This document shows, piece by piece, positions 23,836 to 34,760 of a stretch of DNA of 64,000 nucleotides. The position numbers were made by a program, and so were the translations under genes. The notes below the pieces were generated by a model. It saw nothing but the letters and a program-made list of their open reading frames with translations, was not told the origin of the DNA and did not search any database. The stretch is from Anaspis maculata (lineage: Eukaryota > Arthropoda > Insecta > Coleoptera > Scraptiidae). Each line of letters starts with the position of its first letter. Position 1 is the first letter of the stretch. The stretch lies in contig OX421964.1 of the NCBI GenBank assembly GCA_949128115.1, positions 45,858,601-45,922,600 of the forward strand. The letters run 5' to 3'.

Positions 23836-24675
23836 CACTCCGTATCGAGCACGCGGGTCATTTTCAGTTTTGGAAAGTGAATCTTCCATCAGGACACGTA
23901 CTTGACTCGGCCATCAGCATCATCACATCAGGTAGGTATTATTGAATGAGACATAATAATAACGAAGTGAAAGTATTAAAATAATAATAAAGCGATATTA
24001 ACATTTTGTTTATAATGAACAATAAACCATTAATTTGTTTGGTGGACGGTATGCTATTAAATAAATTAAATCAAATTATATAAATCAATTACGGCCCACA
24101 TCTGTACGTGTTACAAAACCGAATATTAATTCATAATGTCAAGATAATAATTATACTTTTTTGTTGTATCGCGAATGAGTGATTGTTTTCTTTGGTGGTG
24201 TTGAAAAGCTGAAGCTTCCATAAATCGATTCGGTGTATAATTAGCTAATTGCACCGAGCATCGAGTGTCCCGCATATTAGATGGAATGGGTTCATGGTCT
24301 TAAAGTTCTATTATTGATGTATTATATACTTAGATGTACGTAATACACGTATCAAGTATGTAGAAAAGTTGTGCTATTATTTAACTGAGGTGGGTATCTA
24401 CTGAGATGTGCTCTGATGTAACTGAATCCATATTGGAATGGGAATGGGGAGCCGTTGAGAATTCACAATAATTTCTCTGGTTTTCCATAGACTTTCCCTC
24501 ATTTTCTGATGGAATTCAATTTAATTCAATTCATTTTATTCACTATCAAAACAAAATTGCACGGAAAGGTCAATTAAGGTGCAGATAAGAAAGATACCTA
24601 ATACAAGCCTTTAGATTTTTGCCAATAAACTCCCGGAATGAGTATTAAGGATTGTCGGCAAGCCAACCTCTGATC
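23836..24675. other. Non-coding DNA
   Basis: AT-rich, with nothing recognised. Confidence 0.5.
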
Positions 24676-24679
24676 GTGG

Positions 24680-26189
24680 AATCGTCTCAAAAGTTCCTAC
24701 TTTTTCAGAAAAAAAAAGTTGGAAATTTGGGTGGCAACAGGTGAAGATTGAACTGGATTGATGACGTCAAGAACCTCTTCCGCGTTTGCGCACTACGTAG
24801 TACGTAGGTCATCGTGTGATATGCATTGACCGTTGTTGTCCGGTTGTGTCTGATAGGAAGTCTACAGTCCATGAATTTTCACTAGATATGATTGAAAAAT
24901 CACAAAAAAAACACAATGCAGCATCTTTTTGTATATTGTGGAGTTTATGTATATCAGCAGAAAACATCCAATTTTGGATTTGTGATGGCATATCACTATG
25001 AATCTGGCGATTTTGCATCAGAAAATTAGGAAGCGTTGCCAAAGGTTTGCTGTCAAATTCTTCTTATAATAGCTGTGTTCCTTTTATTATCCAAACTGAC
25101 AATTCTCGCTTCAATTGTTAGTTATGTCTCTCTCCCTCTCATGCAATTCTCGCTTTTTCTCTCACTAACTGAGGTGATATGATTTGAGATTTCGTGTAAA
25201 AAAATACAGCTATAGTGTATGGTCATGTTCACATGACGTCTCCGCCGGACTCTGTGTCTTTCGTTCTTGTTTTCCCTGGTTCTCATGTGGAAGAGTCGTC
25301 CAAGTGATCCATTTGCAAGGACTGCCCCAACATTTTATCTCTACTTCGGTTGGTTCGATGAATAAGATTATGGTCAGTACCTACAAAACAATGTGTTCCA
25401 CGCCAACGGAAGAACGATATGATCCTGAGAGCTTGCTGCAGGCAGAGATCAATGTAAGTACCTAGCGAGGTACCTATATCCACACTTTAAATTTTCAGTA
25501 GTATGACTTTTTGGAGCAAAAATAGAGTGACAAGCTGGAGCGCTGAGGGAATACGGCTGATGGCCTCTGAGAGTTTAGCTCCAGAACTTTGCAGGTGTCA
25601 TCAGCCGTAGCCGTAGCTCCCCGGCTTGTCACTTTATTTTTGCTCCAAAAAGTCATTCTACTGAAAATGGAAAGGGTATGGGATATGAGTAGAATACGAA
25701 ATATTTGAGTTTGTGTTTATTTCACAATTTGGGCAAAGTGATTCTTTCTGCCAGCGTCAGTCAAAATTGAGATAATCGGGACACCAAAAGTCTGCAAACA
25801 ATCGGCATTCCGCCAACAGAAATTATGGGCTACGTCTTCAACATAACTTCTGGTACCTCTCGAGCTTTCTCCTCTCAAACCCGTTTATTCACATTTCCCT
25901 CATGCAACAGTTATTGTTTCATCAACACCAAACAGCAAATATTTGAGGTTTATTTACACACGTTGACTGTTCCCTGAACGTTCATGTGACAACCCGGTAT
26001 ACTGCTTTTCTCGCGCTTATTTACTGGATTAACGGATGGACTGTAGTGTGCTGAATTTGCATATCCTTTATTTGTGCCGAAGATTTTTTTTAATATTCTT
26101 TTACTGAATAGTGGTTAATTTTATTCACTCAGGCATCGACCATATCATCAAAATCGTATCTTATAATTTTGTATAAGACCCCATTAGCA
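24680..26189 (+). repeat. 1.5-kb dispersed repeat, copy 1
   Basis: It is collinear with 45680-46770. Shared landmarks include ATGCATTGACCGTTGTTGTC, GGCAGTCTACAGTCCATGAAT-type text, TTTTGCATCAGA, TTCACATGACRTCTC, CACCAAACAGCAAA and TATAAGACCCCATT. The second copy lies inside a hAT element. This copy has acquired a foldback at 25491 and ends where transposase debris begins. No terminal repeats of its own were found. Confidence 0.7.
25491..25669. mobile_element. 180-bp foldback MITE
   Basis: ATTTTCAGTAGTATGACTTT at the left pairs with the inverted AAAGTCATTCTACTGAAAAT at the right, continuing through GGAGCAAAAATA and GTGACAAGC. The loop holds a second short pair, CGGCTGATG/CATCAGCCG. It is absent from the other copy of the host repeat, so it inserted later. 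Confidence 0.8.
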
Positions 26190-26661
26190 ATATTTATTGT
26201 AGAGATGTCCAAAAAGTCGCACTTTTGAAAAAATTCAGCAAAGGGGGGAAAATGTAACTTGGTTAACATGGGCAATTTTGCATTGTCAAGATGTCTTCTC
26301 TTTCGCCGCTGAATCTTTTCAAGTCGGGACATAAAATTCACTGAAGTTTGCTTACACATTCCAGCTGGAATAAGCCGCCATTCCTTCCAGTTCCTGGATA
26401 TTGTTTTTATATCCATACAGTGTAGTAGGCGGGTGCTACAGGGAATACTTTTTCATTGAGGTAGCTCCACAAAAAGCAGTTCAATGGGATCAGATTGAGA
26501 CTTCTTGGAAGCCAAAACTGATGTCTCCCCGTTTGGAAATCACCTTTCCGAGAAACATTCTTCAAAATAAGTACTGAACTAACTAACCCCATTGGACTTC
26601 TTCGTGTGAGGTAACCTTTCTTGATGGAAAAGTATTCGCCACAGCACCTGCTGCACTGCAT
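26190..26661 (-). pseudogene. Broken Tc1/mariner-type transposase, C-terminal half
   Basis: Minus-strand frames give LPRSLNLIPLNCFLWSYL, matching the usual PRSPDLTPLDFFLWG block but with both Asp changed to Asn. A second frame gives KTISRNWKEW...IPAGMC...FMSRLEKIQRRKRRHL, the usual C-terminal helix region. The lost acidic residues and frame breaks make it dead. Confidence 0.75.
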
Positions 26662-26850
26662 GATTTAAAAAACACCATTCGGGAGAAATTACGGCTTCAT
26701 TCCAGCTGATGGATGCCGTGATTGTGTAAACGAGCTCTGGAGAATTTTAGGTCCCGACTTGAAGAGGTGCAGCGGCCAGAGAGAAAACGTCTCAACGATG
26801 GAGTGTTCCATACATCAATTTCCCAAGCTTTAAAGGCCAGGATTACTTCA
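26640..26850 (+). pseudogene. Inverted C-terminal transposase fragment
   Basis: The plus strand reads HDLKNTIREKLRLHSS, then CKRALENFRSRLEEVQ and PERKRLNDG, a diverged copy of the same C-terminal region, facing away from the minus-strand copy. It repeats the tail-outward layout seen at 6500-7400. A run of 14 C follows at about 26877-26890. Confidence 0.65.
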
Positions 26851-27038
26851 GAAAAATTGGATATAATAATTTCTTACCCCCCCCCCCCCCCTTACCGATT
26901 GTTTGAAAAGCGGCGCCGTTACTTTTTGGACAGCCTGTACTTAACAGGTTGATATTATTATTTCTTCGAGTATTCCTCATTCACACAGGGAGAAAAATCT
27001 CAAATCATCAGACCGATCGAGCAACAACCTTCGAAATC

Positions 27039-27081
27039 CAGCAGACACGTGTTTAGACTTGTTTGGGTGTCATCAGTGCTG
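27039..27081 (-). ncRNA. Hammerhead ribozyme motif, copy D
   Basis: The minus strand has stem I CAGCA (27077-27081) perfectly paired with TGCTG (27039-27043), CTGATGA (27070-27076), a decayed stem II, AAAC in place of GAAAC, the same CACGTG palindrome and GTC. The flanks TTTCGAAGGTTGTTGC and GGTCTGATG recall the element at 2.2 kb. The G-to-T change before AAAC and weak stem II suggest it is inactive. Confidence 0.55.
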
Positions 27082-28039
27082 AGGCATTCAAGGCGGAAGC
27101 TCGGCGATCCAGTGTTTGAGATTACCTGTATGTACAACCGACTTCTGTGAAGTTAATGTAGCGTTTTTCCAATTATGCAAAAAAATACGTTTTCTTTTTG
27201 GGTATGTAACAATTTTTTCAAAAAACGGCTCTGTATTCAATTTTCTACGTCTCTCAAAATTATAAAACATTTGATAATTTTTTCGTTTGTCGAGTAATTA
27301 GCCCAGGCTTTTTAGTCGAAAAAACGGCAAAACATGAAACAAATTAAAACACGGTCAATCTCTTCAGTTTTGGGTTCACTAGACTTTACTGTATAACATA
27401 CAAAAAGTCCCCAACTTTCCCCCGTGTGCGTCATTGTTTTTTTGACAGGCAAAGATGAAGACACCTCAAAATGCACTTTCCGCTTAAAACTGCTCTTAGT
27501 TCTCAACCACCCAATCGATTTTTCTTATCTTGGTCTTGAATGAAAGATAATGAATCAAAGTGAATGATATGGGATAGCTTTTGTCCAAAATTTGACAATC
27601 ACAGACTTAATTTCTTGATAATGGCATTTTTTTCGTGTTTTTTTCTTATGCTTCAGTTAACATTTTACTTTTGCATCGACCACCAAATATCACTTGGTAT
27701 TATTATATGCAGTAGATTCCCTACAGTTTCAGCTTCAAAATGACGTGTCTTTTAGCTCCATTGTGAATTGTCCAGCAATTCCAATAAGGATTCTATGAAG
27801 TTACGTCAAACGCATTATATGGGGAAAATCACTTCAACATTATTAACCTAGACTTTGATCTGTAATAATTGATCCTACGTTCAATATGCACAGCATCGTA
27901 CTGACTAAATCTGGTCTGGTAGTACTCGTATGAGTAGGTACTAGGTACATTTTCGCAATTTTCCTCTATGGTTTTAGCGCTACTACTTCTAGCGCTTATA
28001 GTTTGTTCCGAGGTTTGTTCTTGTTATTGCCGTCTGCAG
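27082..28039. other. Non-coding DNA
   Basis: No gene is recognised. Short frames at 27088-27270 and 27312-27506 are unsupported. Confidence 0.5.
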
Positions 28040-28280
28040 TATCCGGCAATATCTCAGCTACTAAACTTCGGATTGCGCTTGGGTTTTTGCTAGATGATAG
28101 CTTAGGTACTCTAGATGTACCTACAAACAACAAAGATATTTTATTTCATTATTCGTCCGTCCGTCCGTCTGTGTGTCTGTCATTTCACGCAATATCGCGG
28201 CTCCTAGACCTCGGATTAACCTCGGGTTTTTGCTAGATAATAATAGCTAAGGTACTCTAGATGTAAACAAACAACACGGT
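28040..28280 (+). repeat. 143-bp tandem repeat, two units
   Basis: GCAATATCTCAGCTAC... at 28046 and GCAATATCGCGGCTCC... at 28189 start two units that both run through GGGTTTTTGCTAGAT and GGTACTCTAGATGTA to AAACAACA. A TCCGTCCGTCCGTCTG run separates them. Confidence 0.7.
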
Positions 28281-31200
28281 GGGCTACGCGGGAGCACCCA
28301 CGTGTAGTTGGTCGCATCTTCCTCCAGCTCCGGAGACTCTTTTGATGATAGTGTCTTGCAACTGCAAGAAGAACTGCGGTCTGAAATGTAGATGAAGGCG
28401 ATCTTCCTTGTCTTATTCGCAAATGTGTAAGAGGGTTCTGTAGGGGCACAACATGTCAGAATCTACCCCACCTTGTTGAGTATGACCCTGAGGACGATCT
28501 GTTATTTTCATAAACTTATGTATTCAGTCCCTTTAGGTGCTAGATAACTTTGCTATTATTTTAGATGGGTATAGGTACTATCGGTAGGTATTCGAGGTAA
28601 CTATCGATTTATTGTTTGGAAATCAACAGACGAGTTTTTAACGAAACTAATATTGGACAAAATAAGCTTAGAGTACGGATGGTAAGCTAGATGCGATTTT
28701 TTTTGACTACTAGTGAACTTGAGATTATGATAATAATAATTTGATATTTTTTGCAGAGCATGGCTATAAAAAATTTTATGTGCTGTGCTAGACTTCCAAT
28801 ACATTAATAATATATAATCACAATGTTGAAGCTCTGTTTTGAAAAGATTGTGAGCATTTTTGATTGAAAGAAATGATAATTTGCTCTTGAAAATTGTGGA
28901 TTTTTAATTCACGATATTTTCACGTTGAATACATCAATGATCGAAATTTCGAATAGGATCGATAACTGCAACTATTTCACGCATTTACATCAGGCATTCG
29001 ACATAATTATCATTTTTTTAAATACCATAAAATGGAGTTGGTTTGATGTTCGGTGTAAGCCAGCTTGAAACTGAAAAATGTGGCTATACCCGCGGGAAAG
29101 TTGCTGTTGTTATATTATTATTATTTCAATGTAGAGTGTTCTTTTTTCGGAAGCTAGAGAATTGTTTTGGCTACAAAAAGAAACCCTTAAGGATGAAATC
29201 AAAGCCATAAATCAGCTACAATACATTTTTTTCAACTGCGCGGAGATATTTTTGAGTGACATTTAGGACTTCGACATTTTTTTCAATAAATTATTTTTCT
29301 TACCTTGTAACTACATACGTCTCGTTTATGATATGATAGTCTTATGCAGAAAAGTCTATATAATTAATCCAATCTTGAATCCAAATGATTATTGCATCAA
29401 ACGCAAAAATAACCCAAATTGAAAAACCGGCTTTATTTTTGTCCCAAAATCACGTTTTTCTGCCGAAAATTGCTCGAAAGAGTTTTTAAACAGAATTTAA
29501 ATGTCATATTCGGATTTGCAAGGTCAGATTTAGTGGGAAACGATACCCAGCATGCCAGTATTGTCTCAATATTATTGAAAACCAAATTTCTTGCATAGGT
29601 CACCGATTGCCCCCCTCCCGAGCTCCCCTCACGGGGACCATAGACATCTAATTTGTCAATAAGCTTCACTTATAACCCACTGTATCCAAATATAATAAAT
29701 CAGAAGCCACTGACTAGATTACTCTTGTTCTAGAATTTTTTTAATGAAAATTTTGACCCCCCCTCTCAAAAATTATGACGCACACGGAGGAAAGTTGGGG
29801 ACTTTTAGTATGTTGTTAAGTAAGGTTAAGTGGGTACGATACCGTGAAGATTGCACGTGGATTAATTTGTTTCATATTAAATGCTAAAAAGCCTGGGCTA
29901 TAATGTCCCAGCAAGGTTTTAATTTTTTTTGCAGTGATTTAGGGCTATTCGGCTTCTTAAAAAATGTGCGGTAATCCAGACGGGAACAAGATGAACAAAC
30001 ATTTATTGGAATCCTATCAAAATCTCTATATCTCTTCATCCTAATTTTTGAAGGAAAAATATCAATGCCCTGCGAATACAGCCTTAAACGCATAAATCGG
30101 AATATCAAAAACAGAGAACCTCATTAGAACCTTGGGAAATTTCCGAGTCGAGACTCTGATTGGACTCGAAAAAGTCCATTTCTCAAGCTATTCGGTTACT
30201 TCGTTGGGCACCTTGTATGAATCAACTAAATTAGGCTTGGTGTCTGCGTAATTTAGTTGAAAAATTGTTTTGACCACGATTCTCTAAGCAAGTACTAATA
30301 AGTACCAACAAGAATGTTTCGGTTATTATTCACTCAACAACGAAAAATTAATTATCAATGATGCAGCTCAAAACTATGCAAGTCGTTCCAGAATCGGACG
30401 TGAGATTTTGTCAAACATGAAATTTGATGTTTTATTTCAATTTGACGCATTGTTTTTGCCTTGTTGCTTCAAGGCGAATCGAACGACATTCAGTAATTCT
30501 CTAAATGGTCAGTTACTGAAACCCACAGCATGTGTAATGCGAAATCCCCGTGCCTCAAACGTGAGAAGTAAGATGTTTCGCAGCAGACTATTTGGGAAGT
30601 TCCACTCCATATTTATTTACTTATTGAATTTAGGAAGTGGCACAAAAAACAAACAGTGATCTGATAATACAAGTCAAGTAGGTATACGCCAAACTGCGAT
30701 GTTCCTTGTAAACGGTTCTTTGAATACCTTTATTATTATTGCAACATTTCCTGCTTATTTACATTTTTCCGATTCCGGCTGATATCTTTTTCCGTTACAT
30801 TATTGCAAATCTCCAACCGTTGACGTCGCGTCGTCGGGGTTTTACGTCGCAGGAGAAGGAATCTTGGGGTAAGTAGCAATAGCTACCTACAATACTAAGG
30901 GATGAGTTTTGCTGAAATGTGTAATGTGTATGCCATGACTATAATATGGGGGTCCCTGCTGAGAACCAAAACAAACTTGGCCAGACTTGTTGTGTGCTAT
31001 ATTTGGCCATTTCAGGGCGGCGAAACAAAAGATAAACAACCCCATGCACACGCACTCTCAGCAGCACGCTTCGTTTTCTTGCAACACACCCACACACACG
31101 TGCGTGACGGTGTTACAAGAAGAGTGCTGTGCTGTTAGCTGCAGCTTCTGCTTGTTTTTGTACACCCTCCTCCTTGAAAAATCTTGTGTGTGTCTATATG

Positions 31201-31489
31201 AGTGTGATGCCGATATGCAGAACTCGTGCAGAACCGAACAGGATTGAATAATGAAAATTCGTTGAGAAATCTGCATACTGGACTGGTGTGTGTATGTGTC
31301 TGTCTGGAAAAATAAACCTGATGTATAGTGGTATCTATAGTCTACCATACCTATACCTGTTCCCATATTTTTGTACCAGACTTTTTTTTTGTATAAATAT
31401 AACAATCGACATGACAGAGGAAATTGCGAAGCCGTGGAGACGACATTTTGCAAATGCAAATAAATATTCTTGGACGCTTGATATTATTA
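28281..31489. other. Non-coding DNA
   Basis: No gene is recognised over 3.2 kb. The longer frames at 30408-30659 and 31058-31459 have no recognisable domains. A CA-rich patch lies near 31040-31100. Confidence 0.4.
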
Positions 31490-31624
31490 TACCGGGTGTT
31501 TATAAACGTTTGTTATCATATCGCCTTTGGAATCTCCTACCACTCTTTCAAATCGTGCCTTTCACTGCGACTTTTGGCCTGACCAAAGCCTGCCGCGATC
31601 ACAGACGTTTATAAACACCCGGTA
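31490..31624. mobile_element. 135-bp MITE, TACCGGGTGTTTATAAACG ends
   Basis: The 19-bp ends TACCGGGTGTTTATAAACG and CGTTTATAAACACCCGGTA are exact complements; the interior is unpaired and non-coding. Ends starting TA suit a Tc1/mariner-type MITE. Confidence 0.85.
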
Positions 31625-31634
31625 CATCTGTTGA

Positions 31635-31745
31635 CATTTCGGCTTAATAACACGAAATTTCGGCAAAATAAGGCGATTTAAAAAGCAGAATTTCGCTCCA
31701 ATAAGGCAATAAAACGCCTTATTGGACGCTAAAAGTTTACAAATT
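31635..31745 (+). repeat. CGAAATTTCG-cored short repeat
   Basis: Degenerate units of about 20-25 bp alternate ATAAGGCG and CGAAATTTCG or AATTTCGC. The same family makes a longer array at 34570-34760. Confidence 0.55.
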
Positions 31746-32442
31746 CTAGGAAATTTCAAAATCAACGTTGGCTGTCAACTTGACACCTTCACGCCTTCAG
31801 GCACTATAAAAACACGTCAACAATTACTTGCGCTTAGGTATATCGCTTCAACTTTGCCTTTCTATCCGCCCGTTGTCGTTTTGGATTCAATACTGGTCTC
31901 TTGGCTGATCCATGATACTTATACAGGGTGATTCACAACTTGTGAAATTCTTTTCAAGGGGTTATAATAGGGCTCAAAAACTGGACTTCACGTGCTTGAA
32001 AATAACGGAAATTTGGCGCGAACATGTGTGGGACTGATAGGTTTATTTCTCTATCTCCTGATGAAACATATACGATTCAACAATAGTTTGACAATAAGCG
32101 AAAATGTTTTTATGTACATACAGTGCCAAACTTCAAAATCGCACCACTCTATAAAATCAAGAAGCTAATACTCATTGTCATTGCATTGTTAAACAATGCA
32201 AATTCGACTTCTGGATTTAGAAGGGTGCGAATGGTGCGATTTTAAAGTCCGCCACTGTACCTAAACACTCTTCCTTCAGCAATAGGTAATCGGATGTGAA
32301 AATAAATAATTTGTGAGTGTCATTCTCGACTGACGATAATTTTGCCTTAAATAAATTAATAAATTTATATACTTTATCCAATCCTATTGAATAATGCACG
32401 CAATATCACGCGCATACATGCCTGCATTTTTGAATAAGACTG
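31746..32442. other. Non-coding DNA
   Basis: An ACAGGGTGATTC string at 31925 marks a possible element end, but no partner end is seen. There is no gene. Confidence 0.45.
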
Positions 32443-32450
32443 GATAAAGC

Positions 32451-33166
32451 CAGTGACGGATTAACCAATAGGCTAAGTAGGCTGCAGCCTAGAGCGCCTC
32501 GATAAAAGGGGGCGCCAACTGAGGCGAAATTGAAAAAAAAACATGAATTCACGAAAAATGTTGTAGTTACATGTTCCATATTGTTGCAATAATTTTAGGC
32601 CAGCTAGAAAAGTTGGTAAGGTACTCTCCGGCATCCACTCTCAAGTGAAGAAATGCTGTAGAAAAAGTGAATCGAAATGCTGGCAACTAATAAATTATGG
32701 ATAAAATAATCAAATCTCACAATAGGGTAAGAACTTACGCACCTTTTCTTATAGAAAACTGGTAACTGTACTCTAAAGTGAACCGTTGAAAAGCTGGAAG
32801 GTCTTTGCCCCACGGGGTCGGTGTAAGACACCGGGAAAAAAATGGAATTTTTGTTTATAGCTCAAGCGACGAAGCGAATCAATGTCACCCACCATATTTG
32901 AAATAACATAAAATGACTTTTTTCAAGGAGACAGACCTCTACGAATATGTAGAAATGAAAAGAATCTGCCCACAGGCTGAAAGGGTCTATTCACTATTCA
33001 GTCACTAGTGGTCACTGAATACATTTTTTTATTCAATCTTTAAAAATTAAAGAAAAAACAAATTGGATTTTTTTCATTAGTTGTTGTAGTTCCAAAAGTG
33101 GAAGGGGGGGGGGGGGGCGCCGAAATGAATCAGCCTAGGGCGCCACTGCTTTCTAATCCGTCACTG
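32451..33166. mobile_element. 716-bp non-autonomous hAT element
   Basis: The ends CAGTGACGGATTA and TAATCCGTCACTG are flanked by a perfect 8-bp duplication GATAAAGC (32443-32450 and 33167-33174), the hallmark of hAT transposition. Subterminal AGCCTAG and GGCGCC blocks also pair. There is no transposase; the minus frame at 32604-32831 is unrecognised. A 14-base G-run lies at about 33105-33118. Confidence 0.88.
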
Positions 33167-33174
33167 GATAAAGC

Positions 33175-34254
33175 ATAGTATTCTACTCGCGGGTAATGGC
33201 TGATACTCACTCGGGTGCTTTACGACACTCGCCAAGGCTCGTGTCGGCAAACTGCATCCTCATGAGTGAGAAGCAACCCGCTTGTTGAATAATATACTAT
33301 TATTTCCACTGACGGTGGAAATAAACTCCTTTTCCTCGTACCTTTGTCTATTTCATAAGGTAAGGACTCATGTGCGATGTATCGCTATCGCTAATGTTGG
33401 TCGCATTCATTAACTCGGGTTACTACCTACCTGATAGTTATGTGGTTTTTTCTTTTTTCGTTCTTTATAAAATTGTATATTGTGCATTTTTGGATATACC
33501 TATATGACAAGACTACAGGTATAAAAACTTTACTTGATGATCGACGTTTCGAGTTCATTTTAACTCTTTCTCAATATCATAAAGTGTATAAAATTGAAAA
33601 GTTTGGAAAGTTTCTGACATAATTGTAAGACTTTTTCAATTTTGTAAGTTTTGATACCTAGTCTTGTCCTATACCCAAAAAATTACATTATACAAAATAC
33701 AACTACCCGATAGTTTTTGCACCTGGTGAATTTTAGTTGAATAGGTAATAATGATAGTCAACTAACGTCATTCTTGACAACAATACCTTGTTTTGGATCA
33801 TCTATCATCTTATCGTTACTGAATATACTGAATATGTTTCCACAGTACCAACCACAGTACCAGAGTACCACAGGTACCACAGTACCTGATCTCAAACGGC
33901 GCCTCCGCTAATAGGGCTGATGTAACTTACCCGCCTATTGATGTCTCCATGTAAATTAAATCCTCTAGACCATCGTGTATGTTCTCGAATGCCTGGAGCT
34001 TTGCAACTCGTTAACACGTCAATCGAACAGTCTATAGAAAGATCAAGTGTGCTCTCAAATGCGCGCGACACCTGCCACTCGTAACAGTACAAAAATGTTT
34101 TGTGACAGCCGACAGCGCAACATCTTCGGGAAAGCAAGTGCCAGCAAAACACAGAAACACTCAACTCAAGAGCCGATCTGCGGCCAGCCAATAAAACTGC
34201 AAAACACTAATTTGGAAACTATTAGTGATCGTTCTCCTGATGGTGAAAAAGATC
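33175..34254. other. Non-coding DNA
   Basis: No gene is recognised. A short run of ACAGTACC repeats lies near 33842-33882. Confidence 0.5.
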
Positions 34255-34470
34255 TACGAAAAAAAGCTCGAAATTGCCTTCACAAATCACAAATTCGACA
34301 TTCACACGGGGGAGATTGAGCACCGTATAAAAACGCAAAAGTTGCTACATCGTGGTTCCAACACAGGGTTAACGATCACCAATGTCGCATGGGGTCAGCA
34401 CCATCGTTCATATTTTACGTGCCATGCGATCTTGCAATTGGCAAACATTCCAACCAAATCAAAGAGCTTA
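34255..34470 (+). repeat. Diverged repeat shared with 22885-23004
   Basis: It shares CTCGAAATTGCCTT, ATTCGACATTC, AACGCAAAAG and GCTACATCGTGG in order with the segment before the MITE at 23006, and leads directly into the tRNA-like fragment. Confidence 0.45.
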
Positions 34471-34491
34471 TTTTCGAGACGAAAATTTGAC

Positions 34492-34566
34492 CGCCCACAG
34501 TGGGAATCGAACCCACTATCTTTGGCGTGGTAGTCGGACGCGCTGACCACCACACCACAAGCTTCT
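34492..34566 (-). tRNA. tRNA-like fragment (tRNA relic or SINE head)
   Basis: The minus strand has a perfect T-arm, GTGGG-TTCGATT-CCCAC, the B-box GGTTCGATTCC, and an A-box-like TGGTCAGCGCGTCC. The acceptor strands GCTTGTG and TGTGGGC pair only with two Watson-Crick and five G-U pairs, and a clean anticodon arm cannot be drawn. I therefore take it as a decayed tRNA or the head of a tRNA-SINE and not as a working tRNA. Confidence 0.4.
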
Positions 34567-34569
34567 CAT

Positions 34570-34760
34570 TAAGCCTTATCAACTCGAATTTCCGCTTTAC
34601 GAAATATTGTCCTATTATACCGAAATTTCGCGTTATCAAGGCGAAATATCGCTTTAATGAGCCAAAATTTCGTGCTATTAAGTCCAAATATTGCGTTATT
34701 AAGGCGAAATTTCGCTCAAATAAGACTAAATATCGCCTTGGTATGCTGATATTTTACGTT
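34570..34760 (+). repeat. CGAAATTTCG array
   Basis: About eight degenerate units of roughly 20-24 bp follow the pattern TTAAGGCGAAATTTCGC with variants. The cores are self-complementary, so the array can form many small hairpins on either strand. Confidence 0.65.

Noticed and set aside
23445..23889. 142- and 118-codon frames
   Set aside because: These are the same minisatellite artefact, extended by chance into the flanks.
26871..26892. Poly-C tract as a regulatory element
   Set aside because: A homopolymer next to transposase debris; no supporting motif.
34492..34566. Functional tRNA gene
   Set aside because: The T-arm is good, but the acceptor stem is mostly G-U and no proper anticodon arm forms.
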